Origin: Burkholderia savannae
GTDB lineage: Bacteria; Pseudomonadota; Gammaproteobacteria; Burkholderiales; Burkholderiaceae
Assembly: GCF_001524445.2 (NCBI RefSeq)
Contig: NZ_CP013418.1
Span: 2,418,001 to 2,482,000, forward strand
Reading direction: 5' to 3'
Length of the DNA: 64,000 nucleotides
Below, piece by piece: positions 1 to 8,328 of the stretch. The stretch's first letter is position 1. Every line of letters begins with the position of its first letter. The position numbers and the translations under genes are program-made. The notes below the pieces were generated by a model that searched no databases, was not told the DNA's origin, and saw nothing but the letters and a program-made list of their open reading frames with translations.

Positions 1-535
1 CGATGAATCGTCTAACTTTTACGACGGAGAGGCTATTCGACGTCCGGCCTTCTCCGATCTCAAGAAACTGCAGCAATCGGCCCATGTTGTGTTGTTGATC
101 GACCCGTTGCCTTGCCGGGCGGCGGGTCGTCTTTTCCGATCGTTCGCATCGGAAGCCGTTGCCGCGCCCGCCGGATCGAACGGCGCGAGGATCGGAAGCG
201 GGGCGCGGCCAGCGGATGTCGATCGGCCTTTGCTGCTTCGGCCATTCATGCCGCGGCGTCGTCGGCCGCGCGTCGTTGAAATACGATCGGAATGCGAAAT
301 GCCCGGAACGCGCGTGTTCGCACCCGCATTCTCCGGAGCGCGTTTTCGCCGCGCGCCGCGCGACACATGAAACGCGACACGCGACACGCGTGCAAACCCC
401 TCCCTTCGCCGCCGATCCCATTGCCTAAAATCAAGTTACGCGCGAGACGGTTCCGATCGTATTGGCGCGAAGGCGTCTGGCGGCGTCGCTCGCGCGTTCG
501 AATCCCGACATGTTTCAATCGTAAGGTGAATCGTC
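1..535. other. Left-edge intergenic region, no gene recognised
   Basis: Several overlapping short frames are open here on both strands, but none resembles a protein family I know and their composition is that of high-GC shadow frames (runs of Arg, Ala and Pro). The first ~90 bases are less GC-rich and could be the tail of something lying outside the window. The last ~100 bases presumably hold the promoter of the GYD gene; I see no convincing -35/-10 pair. Confidence 0.4.
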
Positions 536-829
536 ATGGCGACTTATGTGGTTCTTGCAAACTTCACGGACCAAGGCATCCGCACGGTGAAGGACAGCCC
601 GAAGCGGGCCGGTCAGGTGGCGGAGATGGCGAAGAGTTTCGGATGCGAAATGAAGGAGGTCTACTGGACGCTCGGCGCGTTCGATATCGTCGCGGTCGTC
701 GAGGCGGCCGACGAGCAAAGTCTCACCACGTTCGGCTTCGCGCTCGGTTCGGCGGGCAACGTTCGCACGCAGACGCTGCGCGCGTTCACGAAGAACGAAA
801 TCGGCGCGATCATCGGCAGATTGCCGTAA
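536..829 (+). CDS. GYD-domain small protein
   Basis: A 97-residue soluble protein of the GYD domain family, which is small, single-domain and without an assigned reaction. The fold is ferredoxin-like and usually oligomeric. The start MATYVVLANF, the central block YWTLGAFDIVAVVEA and the C-terminal stretch LRAFTKNE match the family along the whole length, so the gene looks intact. The ATG follows an AAGGTG-type ribosome binding site. It lies 106 bases upstream of a glutamine synthetase on the same strand and may be co-transcribed with it. GYD proteins are often found beside glutamine synthetase genes, so a nitrogen-linked accessory role is an inference from context. The family call is firm and the function unknown. 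Confidence 0.85.
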   Translation: MATYVVLANFTDQGIRTVKDSPKRAGQVAEMAKSFGCEMKEVYWTLGAFDIVAVVEAADEQSLTTFGFALGSAGNVRTQTLRAFTKNEIGAIIGRLP

Positions 830-935
830 CGCACGCGTCGCGCGCCGGCGTCGGCCGGTCGAGCGCGGGCTGGTCCGAACGCGGGCCGAAGGCGGATTGC
901 AGGCAGAGGAAAGGGCTGAAGCAAGGAGAAAGCCC

Positions 936-2441
936 ATGTCGAATACGCAAGGCGACGCAGGATCGCCGTTCGCGGCGTCCGTCGAAGCGGGCAGCTACCG
1001 CATCGCGCGGCCGGCCGGCGTGAGCGACGTGATCGAACTAGTGCGTACGCACGGCATCCAGATCGTCGATCTCAAGTTCACCGATCTGCCGGGCCTTTGG
1101 CAGCATTTCTCGATCACGCTTCCGGAACTCCACGCGGATCTGTTCAGCGCGGGAATCGGTTTCGACGGCTCGTCGATCCGCGGCTTCCAGGAGATTCACG
1201 AATCCGACATGCTGCTGCGTCCCGATCCGACGACCGCGTTCGTCGATCCGGTATGCGAGGCGCCGACGCTGTCGATTCTTTGCGACGTGATCGATCCGGC
1301 GACGCACGGGCCGTATTCGCGCGATCCGCGCTACGTCGCGAAAAAAGCGGAAGCGCATTTGCGTGCGACGGGCGTGGCGACGGCCTGCTACGTCGGCCCG
1401 GAGCTCGAATTCTTCATTTTCGATTCGATCCGCTACGGCCAGGATCAGCACAGCGGCTACTACCACGTCGAATCGGCCGAGGGCGATTGGGCGACGGGCC
1501 GAGACGAGGGCGCTTACGGCGGCGGCAACCTCGGCTACAAGGAGCGCTACAAGGAAGGCTATTTTCCGACGCCGCCGAACGACACGCTGCAGGACATCCG
1601 CTCGGAAATCGCGCTGACGCTGCAGCGCGCGGGCGTGCAGGTCGAAGTGCATCATCACGAAGTCGCGACGGCCGGCCAGAACGAAATCGACATGCGTTTC
1701 GCGACGCTCACGCGCATGGCCGACAACGTGATGATCTACAAATACGTGTGCAAGAACGTCGCGCGCCGGCACGGCAAGGTCGCGACGTTCATGCCGAAGC
1801 CGCTGTTCGCGGACAACGCGAGCGGCATGCATTGCCATCAGAGCCTGTGGGCCGACGAACGCAATCTGTTCTACGACGCGCACGGCTGGGCGATGACGTC
1901 GCAGCTGTGCCGCTGGTACATCGGCGGACTGCTCGAGCATGCGCCGGCGCTGATGGCGTTCTGCGCGCCGACGACGAATTCGTACAAGCGCCTCGTGCCG
2001 GGCTACGAAGCGCCCGTCAATCTCGCGATGTCGCAGCGCAACCGCTCGGCCGCCGCGCGGATTCCGATGGTGTCGGACGCGCCCGCCGCGCGGCGCGTCG
2101 AGTTTCGCTGCCCCGATCCGTCGGCGAACGCGTATCTCGCGTTCGCGGCAATGCTGATGGCCGGGCTCGACGGCATCGAGAACAGGATCGATCCGGGCCC
2201 GCCGCTCGATACGAACATCTACGAGCTGCCGCGCGAGGAAGCGGCGAAGGTCCGGCAGGTGCCGGGCTCGCTCGACGCGTCGCTCGCCGCGCTCGAAGCC
2301 GACAACGCGTTCCTGCGCAAGGGCGACGTGTTCACCGACGACGTGATCCGCACGTGGATCGACTACAAGCGCAGGCGCGAGCTCGATGCGATCCGGCTGC
2401 GTCCGCATCCTTGGGAGTTCTATCTGTACTTCGACGTCTAG
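936..2441 (+). CDS. glnA: Type I glutamine synthetase
   Basis: Glutamine synthetase (ATP + glutamate + NH3 to glutamine), cytosolic, 501 residues, the usual GSI length. An N-terminal beta-grasp domain (FTDLPGLWQH, GIGFDGSSIRGFQ) precedes the catalytic domain. That domain carries the metal/glutamate motifs GPELEFF, NEIDMRFATL, FMPKPLFADN, SGMHCHQS and the RNRSAAARIP region. Tyr429 in NIYELP sits where adenylylated GSI enzymes carry their modified tyrosine, so GlnE control is possible. I start at ATG 936, behind a GCAAGGAG ribosome binding site, rather than at an in-frame ATG 39 bases earlier that lacks one. It is followed after 19 bases by the E1alpha gene. It may be a second, specialised copy (GlnA-like, amine or amino acid substrate) rather than the housekeeping enzyme; the symbol only states the family. 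Confidence 0.9.
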   Translation: MSNTQGDAGSPFAASVEAGSYRIARPAGVSDVIELVRTHGIQIVDLKFTDLPGLWQHFSITLPELHADLFSAGIGFDGSSIRGFQEIHESDMLLRPDPTTAFVDPVCEAPTLSILCDVIDPATHGPYSRDPRYVAKKAEAHLRATGVATACYVGPELEFFIFDSIRYGQDQHSGYYHVESAEGDWATGRDEGAYGGGNLGYKERYKEGYFPTPPNDTLQDIRSEIALTLQRAGVQVEVHHHEVATAGQNEIDMRFATLTRMADNVMIYKYVCKNVARRHGKVATFMPKPLFADNASGMHCHQSLWADERNLFYDAHGWAMTSQLCRWYIGGLLEHAPALMAFCAPTTNSYKRLVPGYEAPVNLAMSQRNRSAAARIPMVSDAPAARRVEFRCPDPSANAYLAFAAMLMAGLDGIENRIDPGPPLDTNIYELPREEAAKVRQVPGSLDASLAALEADNAFLRKGDVFTDDVIRTWIDYKRRRELDAIRLRPHPWEFYLYFDV

Positions 2442-2460
2442 AAGAACGAGGAGGCCCGCG

Positions 2461-3549
2461 ATGACCACGGTCGGCAGCTTCGACATCGATTACACGCAAT
2501 ACCTCGGCCCCGACGGCGAGCCGGTCCAGCCGTTGCCCGCGTTCGCGCAGGACGCGGCCGCGTTGCTGCCGCTCTATCGCGCGATGGTGCTCACGCGCGC
2601 GTTCGACACGAAAGCGATCGCGCTGCAGCGCACCGGCAAGATCGGCACGTTTGCGTCGTCGGTCGGGCAGGAGGCGATCGGCGTGGGCGTCGCGAGCGCG
2701 ATGCGGGCCGACGACGTACTGTTTCCGTCGTACCGCGATCATGCCGCGCAGTTCATGCGCGGCGTCACGATGACGGAGAGCCTGCTCTATTGGGGCGGCG
2801 ACGAGCGCGGCAGCGATTTCGCGGCCGCGCGCCTGGATTTTCCGAACTGCGTGCCGATCGGCACGCAGGTGTGCCATGCGGCGGGCGCCGCGTATGCGTT
2901 CATGCTGCGCGGCGAAGCGCGCGTCGCGGTGGCGATACTCGGCGACGGCGGCACGTCGAAGGGCGATTTCTACGAGGCGATGAACATCGCGGGCGCGTGG
3001 CGCGCGCCGCTCGTCATCGTCGTCAACAACAACCAGTGGGCGATCTCGATGCCGCGCGCGCGGCAGACGGCCGCGCGCACGCTCGCGCAGAAGGCGATCG
3101 CCGCGGGCATCGAAGGGCGGCAGATCGACGGCAACGACATCGTCGCGGTGCGCCAGATCGCGGGCGACGCGATCGAGCGCGCGCGGCGCGGCGGCGGCCC
3201 GACGCTCGTCGAAGCGCTCAGCTACCGCCTCGGCGATCACACGACGGCGGACGACGCGACGCGCTACCGCGACGCCGAAACCGTCGGCAAGCAATGGGAG
3301 TTCGAGCCGTTGCTGCGCCTGCGCAAATACCTGATGCATCGGAACGTGTGGGACAAGGCGCAGGACGAGCAGCTCGGCAAGGCGTGCTACGCGCAGGTCG
3401 AAGAAGCGGTGCAGGCGTATCTCGCCGTGCCGCAGCCGGATGCGTCGGCGATGTTCGACCATCTGTACGCGAGCCTGCCGCAGGCGATGCGGGAGCAGCT
3501 CGCGACGGCGCTCGCGTTCGCGCCGGCCGCGGGGAATCATCATGGCTGA
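2461..3549 (+). CDS. 2-oxoacid dehydrogenase E1 component, alpha subunit
   Basis: Thiamine-diphosphate-dependent E1 alpha chain of a pyruvate or branched-chain 2-oxoacid dehydrogenase, 362 residues. The ThDP/Mg motif runs from GDGG at about residue 161 to NNNQ at about 189-192. The substrate channel segment HAAQFMRGVTMTE and the phosphorylation-loop-type sequence YRLGDHTTADDATRYR are also present. The start ATG at 2461 has a GAGGAGG ribosome binding site (one base overlaps the preceding spacer); an upstream in-frame ATG inside glnA was rejected. It overlaps the E1beta gene by 8 bases, so translation is probably coupled. Acetoin, pyruvate and branched-chain E1 alpha chains look alike at this level, so the exact substrate is open. 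Confidence 0.88.
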   Translation: MTTVGSFDIDYTQYLGPDGEPVQPLPAFAQDAAALLPLYRAMVLTRAFDTKAIALQRTGKIGTFASSVGQEAIGVGVASAMRADDVLFPSYRDHAAQFMRGVTMTESLLYWGGDERGSDFAAARLDFPNCVPIGTQVCHAAGAAYAFMLRGEARVAVAILGDGGTSKGDFYEAMNIAGAWRAPLVIVVNNNQWAISMPRARQTAARTLAQKAIAAGIEGRQIDGNDIVAVRQIAGDAIERARRGGGPTLVEALSYRLGDHTTADDATRYRDAETVGKQWEFEPLLRLRKYLMHRNVWDKAQDEQLGKACYAQVEEAVQAYLAVPQPDASAMFDHLYASLPQAMREQLATALAFAPAAGNHHG

Positions 3550-4522
3550 TCTGAATCTCGTCGAAGCGGTCAATCTGGCGCTCGCGTACGAGCTCGCGCA
3601 CGATCCGTCGGTCGTGCTGCTCGGCGAGGACATTGGCGCGAACGGCGGCGTGTTTCGCGCGACCGTCGACTTGCAGGCGCGCTTCGGCGCGCAGCGCGTG
3701 ATCGACACGCCGCTCGCGGAGACGGCGATCGCGGGCGCGGCGATCGGCATGGCGGCGATGGGGCTCAAGCCCGTCGCGGAAATCCAGTTCACCGGCTTCG
3801 TCTATCCGGCGATCGATCACGTGCTCAATCATGCGTCGCGGCTGCGCCACCGCACGCGCGGCCGGCTGTCGTGCCCGCTCGTGATCCGCGCGCCGTGCGG
3901 CGCCGGCATTCACGCGCCGGAGCATCATTCGGAAAGCCCCGAGGCGATGTTCGCGCACATTCCGGGGCTGCGCGTGGTGATTCCATCGACGCCCGCGCGC
4001 GCTTACGGGCTGCTGCTCGCGGCGATCCGCGATCCGGACCCGGTGATGTTCTTCGAGCCGTCGCGCCTGTATCGCCTGTTCAGGCAGCCGGTCGAAGACA
4101 ACGGCGACGCGCTGCCGCTCGACACGTGCTTCACGCTGCGCGACGGCTCCGACGTCACGCTCGTCAGCTGGGGCGCGATGCTGCAGGACGTGCTGGCGGC
4201 CGCCGACCAGCTCGCGCAAGAGGGCGTGACGGCCGAAGTGATCGACGTCGCGACGCTCAAGCCGCTCGATGCCGACACGATCGTCGCGTCGGTTTCGAAG
4301 ACGGGACGCTGCGTGATCGTTCATGAAGCGCCGCGCACGGCCGGCTTCGGCGCGGAGATCGCCGCGCTCGTCGCAGAGCGTTGCCTGTATTCGCTGCTCG
4401 CGCCCGTGCAGCGCGTGACGGGCTACGACGTCGTCGTGCCGCTGTTCCGGCTCGAAAGCCAGTACGTGCCGAGCGTCGCGCGCATCGTCGACGCGATCGG
4501 AAAGACGCTGGAGGCGCTGTAA
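3542..4522 (+). CDS. 2-oxoacid dehydrogenase E1 component, beta subunit
   Basis: Beta chain of the heterotetrameric E1, 326 residues. Diagnostic blocks are LGEDIGANGGVFRAT near the N-terminus, the DTPLAE-type turn, EIQFTGFVYPAIDHV, RAPCGAGIHAPEHHSESPE (ThDP and subunit contacts) and the C-terminal transketolase domain (VTLVSWGAMLQDVL, EVIDVATLKPLD, VIVHEAPRTAGFGAEI). It decarboxylates a 2-oxoacid together with the alpha chain and reductively acylates the lipoyl group on E2. The ATG at 3542 lies inside the alpha gene's last codons. The E2 gene starts only 4 bases after its stop. It reads as full length and intact. Confidence 0.9.
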   Translation: MADLNLVEAVNLALAYELAHDPSVVLLGEDIGANGGVFRATVDLQARFGAQRVIDTPLAETAIAGAAIGMAAMGLKPVAEIQFTGFVYPAIDHVLNHASRLRHRTRGRLSCPLVIRAPCGAGIHAPEHHSESPEAMFAHIPGLRVVIPSTPARAYGLLLAAIRDPDPVMFFEPSRLYRLFRQPVEDNGDALPLDTCFTLRDGSDVTLVSWGAMLQDVLAAADQLAQEGVTAEVIDVATLKPLDADTIVASVSKTGRCVIVHEAPRTAGFGAEIAALVAERCLYSLLAPVQRVTGYDVVVPLFRLESQYVPSVARIVDAIGKTLEAL

Positions 4523-4526
4523 AGAC

Positions 4527-5645
4527 ATGAAGATCTTCAAATTGCCCGACCTCGGCGAAGGCTTGCAGGAAGCCGAGATCGTCGAATGGCACGTGAAGGC
4601 CGGCGACACGATCGAGGCCGACCGGCCGCTCGTGTCCGTCGAGACCGCGAAGGCGATCGTCGAGATTCCGTCGCCGCAAGCGGGCCGAATCGCGAAGCTG
4701 TTCGGGCAGCCGGGCGACATCGTTCATCTCGGCGCGCCGCTCGTCGCGTTCGAGGGCGAAGCCGACGAAGCCGATGCGGGCACGGTCGTCGGCCACATGA
4801 CGGTCGGCGAGCACGTGGTGCACGAGACGCCCGCGGCGCTCGGCGCGGGCCCGGGCGGGCGCGCGGCCGGCGCGATCAAGGCGATTCCCGCCGTGCGCGC
4901 GCTCGCGCGCAAGCTCGACGTCGATCTGGCGATGGTGACGCCGTCGGGCGCGGACGGCGTGATCACCGCGGCGGACGTGCAGCGCGTCGCGAAAGTGCTC
5001 GCCGAGCTCGGGCCGCCCGAGGTGCTGCGCGGCGTGCGGCGAGCGATGGCGCAGAACATGGCGCGCGCGCAGAGCGAAGTCGCGGCGGCGACCGTGATCG
5101 ACGACGCCGACATCCACGCGTGGCCCGCGGGCGCGGACGTGACGATGCGCCTGATTCGCGCGCTCGTCGCCGGCTGCCGCGCGGAGCCCGGGCTCAACGC
5201 GTGGTTCGACGGGCAGGCGGGGCGCCGCCACGTGGTCGCGAAGATCGACGTCGGCATCGCGGTCGATCTGCCGGACGGCCTGTTCGTGCCGGTGCTGCGC
5301 GACGTCGCGCATCGCGACGCCGCCGATCTGCGCCGCGGGCTAGACCGGATGCGCGCCGACATCCGCGCGCGCAAGATTCCGCCCGACGAGCTGCGCGGCA
5401 ACACGATCACGCTGTCGAACTTCGGAATGATCGCCGGCAAGTACGCGGCGCCCGTGGTCGTGCCGCCGACCGTCGCGATTCTCGGCGCGGGGCGCGTGCA
5501 CGACGCGGTCGTGGCGGCGAACGGCGTGCCCGCCGTGCATCGCATTCTTCCGCTCAGCCTCACGTTCGATCATCGGGTGGTCACGGGCGGCGAGGCGGCG
5601 CGCTTTCTCGCGGCGGCGATCGCGGATCTGCAATCGCCGCAATAG
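4527..5645 (+). CDS. 2-oxoacid dehydrogenase E2 (dihydrolipoyl acyltransferase)
   Basis: Core acyltransferase, 372 residues, with one N-terminal lipoyl domain (KLPDLGEGLQEAEI; lipoylated Lys42 in ETAKA), a linker, a peripheral subunit-binding domain (about 115-150: IPAVRALARKL...GVITAADV) and the catalytic domain. The usual catalytic HxxxDG string reads HRVVTGG here (His349, Thr353), so the acid residue normally found is replaced; the histidine is kept. DNA upstream of ATG 4527 (CTGTAAAGAC) gives only a weak ribosome binding site, consistent with coupling to E1beta. No E3 (dihydrolipoamide dehydrogenase) gene follows, so the complex must borrow an E3 encoded elsewhere. The substrate (pyruvate, acetoin-derived or branched-chain) is not decided by sequence alone. 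Confidence 0.88.
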   Translation: MKIFKLPDLGEGLQEAEIVEWHVKAGDTIEADRPLVSVETAKAIVEIPSPQAGRIAKLFGQPGDIVHLGAPLVAFEGEADEADAGTVVGHMTVGEHVVHETPAALGAGPGGRAAGAIKAIPAVRALARKLDVDLAMVTPSGADGVITAADVQRVAKVLAELGPPEVLRGVRRAMAQNMARAQSEVAAATVIDDADIHAWPAGADVTMRLIRALVAGCRAEPGLNAWFDGQAGRRHVVAKIDVGIAVDLPDGLFVPVLRDVAHRDAADLRRGLDRMRADIRARKIPPDELRGNTITLSNFGMIAGKYAAPVVVPPTVAILGAGRVHDAVVAANGVPAVHRILPLSLTFDHRVVTGGEAARFLAAAIADLQSPQ

Positions 5646-6119
5646 GTCGATGGCTCGCGCGGCTGCGCGATACGCACGACGCGCGCGATGCATGTGATGC
5701 ATGCGACGCGCACGATCGTTGCTCGACGTCGTCCGCGCATGACGAATTTCCCGAGTGCGGCGGTTGCCGCGCCGCCGCCGCGAATGTGCTCCTCGCCGCC
5801 CGGGTGGCCGATGCGCGAGCTCGGATCAACTGTGTCGCAAGTCTTGCCTTCATCGAAACTTCGTCATCCTTTGCATGAGGAAGCGATACCGCCGCGCATT
5901 GCCGTTTTCGGGTTGCTCGTCGGTCAACGTCTCATTCAAAAGGGGCATTGAAACGCATCGGAATCCGCGATGCGCCCGCATTGCCGCCGGACTGCGCGGG
6001 CCTCTCGACGCCCCCGTACCCCGTGACCCGGGAAGACTGGATCGAAGCATCGAATGTCGATCAGGACTTCTTGCCGTTCGCGTGCGGCGTCGCGCATCCC
6101 GGCGCCGAACCGAACGGCG
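5646..6119. other. Intergenic region, nothing recognised
   Basis: This stretch lies between the E2 gene and the truncated LysR fragment. Short open frames exist on both strands but none looks like a protein I can place. Near 5690 there are two close copies of GATGCAT. No rho-independent terminator with a T run is visible behind the E2 gene. The segment at 5830-5950 is less GC-rich than its surroundings. Given the adjacent gene wreckage it may contain more eroded sequence, but I cannot show that. Confidence 0.4.
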
Positions 6120-6629
6120 TCAGACCGATGCCGCAATGTGCTCGCGCAGCCACATGTGCGCGGGGTCGCGATGGGAGCGTTCGTGCCACAGCATCGCCAT
6201 CTGGAAGCCGGGCACGTCGACGGGCGGCTCGACCACCCGCAGCGCGCGGTTGTCGCGGACGAGCCGCGAAGGCATCATCGCGACGAGATCGCTGCTCGCG
6301 ACGACCGACATCATGAACAGAAAGTGCGGCACGGACAGCACGACGCGCCGCGTGAGGCCGGCTTTCGCGAGCGCATGGTCGGTGACGCCCTGAAAGCCGC
6401 CGCCGTCCGGCGACACGATCACGTGATCGAGCCGGCAGAATTGCGCGAGCGTCGGCCGCCGTTTCAGGCGCGGATGGCCGGCGCGCCCGGCGAGCACGTA
6501 CCGTTCGGTGAAGAGCGCGCGATGGCGCAGGTTGCCCGGCGCGCATTCGGTGATGTGGAAGGCGAGATCGATGTCGCCTTGCTCCGCCTGCTTCGCGATC
6601 CGCGACGGCACCTTCTCGACGACGGCGAG
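6120..6629 (-). pseudogene. Truncated LysR-family regulator (C-terminal part only)
   Basis: About 170 codons encode the effector-binding domain of a LysR-type regulator: LAVVEKVPSRIAKQ, GDIDLAFHI, RYVLAGRAGHPRL, LDHVIVSPDGGGFQGVTD, MPSRLVRDN and an intact C-terminus. The N-terminal helix-turn-helix half (normally ~120-130 more residues) is missing. Reading upstream, homology runs to about 6629 and then hits a stop codon within three codons. There the DNA switches directly into the interior of a quinone-reductase gene on the other strand. A GTG at 6611 could initiate a short protein, but a LysR protein without its DNA-binding domain would not act as a normal regulator. I regard it as a deletion remnant. 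Confidence 0.8.
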
Positions 6630-6630
6630 A

Positions 6631-6867
6631 CTGTATTACCCCGGCTTCGACGTGCTGCCGCCGTTCGTCGTCTATCGGACGAGCCGCACCGACGAGGCGC
6701 GATTCGAGACGATCTGCGATTCGCTCGGGCAGCGCCTCGACGATTTCTGGAAAACCGCGCCGATACCTTATCGCGCGCAGAATGCCGGCGAGTACGAAAT
6801 TCCGCGGCTCACGCTGCGGGACGACGTCGCGCCGGAGCGGTCGGGATTCGCCGCGCATATCGCGTAG
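6631..6867 (+). pseudogene. Truncated NAD(P)H-quinone reductase / flavodoxin-fold enzyme (C-terminal part only)
   Basis: About 78 codons match the C-terminal third of a flavodoxin-like NAD(P)H dehydrogenase (quinone) of the MdaB/YwrO type. They begin abruptly at LYYPGFDVLPPFVVYRTSR and end with a natural stop. The flavin-binding N-terminal part is absent. The reading frame continues upstream only as nonsense overlapping the antisense LysR fragment. Its original start would have lain to the left, facing the LysR gene, so a single deletion seems to have removed the shared promoter and the 5' halves of both genes. The family assignment is from memory of the conserved C-terminal pattern. Confidence 0.65.
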
Positions 6868-7118
6868 CGGGGCGGCGGCGTGCGAGAAGATGCGAGGCGA
6901 TGCGTCGCCCGGCGTGATGCATCGTGCATCGCGTGCGACGTGTCACGCGTCACGTGTCACGTGTCGCACATCGCGCATCGCGTGCCGTGCGTCGCGATGC
7001 GGCGGGCGCGGCGGGGGCGTCACGCTCGGCTTGCCGTGCGTCGCCGCGCGAAGCTCGCACTTGAGCGCCATGCGCCCATCGCCGTGCGCGCGCGTTCCCG
7101 CATGCGCGCCGAGCGGGT

Positions 7119-8264
7119 TCAAAACCGCCGCGCGAGCACGTCGGCATCCACCGATCGAATGTCGGTATGGCCGCACAGCGCCATCGTCGTGTCGAGCTCG
7201 CGCGCGATGATGTCGAGGCTGCGAAACACGCCCTCCTCGCCCAGCGCCGCGACGCCGTAGAGAAACGCGCGCCCGATCATCGTGCCGCGCGCGCCGAGCG
7301 CGACCGCCTTCAGTACGTCCTGCCCCGTGCGAACGCCGCCGTCGAGCCAGACTTCGACGCGCCGGCCGGCCGCATCGGCGATGGCGGGCAGCGCTTCGAC
7401 CGACGATATCGCGCCGTCGAGCTGACGGCCGCCGTGATTCGACACGACGATCGCGTCCGCGCCCGCTTCGGCCGCGAGGAGCGCGTCGCGCGGATCGAGC
7501 ACGCCCTTGACGATCAGCTTGCCGCTCCACCGTTGCCGGACCCATGCGACGTCGCGCCAGCCGATCGCCGGATCGAACTGTTCGCGGGTCCACGATTCGA
7601 GCGACGACATGTCGGTCACGCCCTTCACGTGCCCGAAGATGTTGCCGAAATGGCGGCGGCGCGTGCGGGCCATGCCGATGCACCAGCGCGGCTTGCTCGC
7701 CATGTTCAGCAGGTTCGCCAGCGTGATGCGCGGCGGCGTCGACAAGCCGTTTTTCACGTCCTTGTGCCGCTGGCCGCCGATCGGCAGATCCATCGTCATC
7801 ACGAGCGCGGGGCAGCCCGCCGCCTTCGCGCGCTCGATCAGCCGCTCGATGAAGTCGCGCTCGCGCATCATGTAGAGCTGGAACCAGAACGGCCCGGGCG
7901 CATGCGTGGCGATGTCCTCGATCGAGCAGATGCTCATCGTCGACAGCGTGAACGGCACGCCGAACCGCTGCGCGGCGCGCGCCGCGAGAATCTCGCCGTC
8001 GGCGCGCATCATGCCGACGAGCCCGGTCGGCGCGAGCGCGACCGGCATCGCGACGTCCTGCCCGGCCATCGTCGTGCGCAGGCTGCGTTGCGAGATGTCG
8101 ACGCCGACCCGCTGACGCAGCCTGACGTGCTGGAAGTCCGCTTCGTTCGCGCGATACGTCGTTTCCGTGTAGGAGCCCGTGTCGACGTAGTCGTAGAACA
8201 TCCGCGGGATGCGTTTTTTCGCGAGAACGCGAAGATCTTCGATGCAGGTGATCGGGACGGACAT
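7119..8264 (-). CDS. lldD: FMN-dependent alpha-hydroxy-acid dehydrogenase (L-lactate dehydrogenase-like)
   Basis: A 381-residue (beta/alpha)8 flavoenzyme that oxidises an L-2-hydroxy acid, probably L-lactate to pyruvate with electrons passed to the respiratory chain; the family is membrane-associated. Recognised blocks are MFYDYVDTGSYTE at the N-terminus, PVALAPTGLVGMM (FMN phosphate), LYMMRERDF, VMTMDLPIGGQRHKD, the active-site string SNHGGRQLDG with catalytic His277, and VWLDGGVRTGQDVLKA. Length and motifs fit an intact LldD/mandelate dehydrogenase-type protein. The start has a GGAG ribosome binding site. A LysR gene lies 64 bases upstream on the same strand and is the obvious regulator. 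Mandelate or glycolate as substrate cannot be excluded. Confidence 0.88.
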   Translation of the reverse strand: MSVPITCIEDLRVLAKKRIPRMFYDYVDTGSYTETTYRANEADFQHVRLRQRVGVDISQRSLRTTMAGQDVAMPVALAPTGLVGMMRADGEILAARAAQRFGVPFTLSTMSICSIEDIATHAPGPFWFQLYMMRERDFIERLIERAKAAGCPALVMTMDLPIGGQRHKDVKNGLSTPPRITLANLLNMASKPRWCIGMARTRRRHFGNIFGHVKGVTDMSSLESWTREQFDPAIGWRDVAWVRQRWSGKLIVKGVLDPRDALLAAEAGADAIVVSNHGGRQLDGAISSVEALPAIADAAGRRVEVWLDGGVRTGQDVLKAVALGARGTMIGRAFLYGVAALGEEGVFRSLDIIARELDTTMALCGHTDIRSVDADVLARRF

Positions 8265-8328
8265 GGGCGGCTCCGAGAGGGTGGCGACGATGCTAACGCC
8301 GCGCCCGGCGTCGCGCCCGGAAATATCT

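Noticed and set aside
19..428. Overlapping small frames at the left edge
   Set aside because: Arg/Ala/Pro-rich shadow products on both strands with no family match and no credible ribosome binding site.
2386..2460. Longer N-terminus for the E1alpha gene
   Set aside because: The extension lies within glnA in another frame and has no ribosome binding site, whereas ATG 2461 has GAGGAGG and matches the family start.
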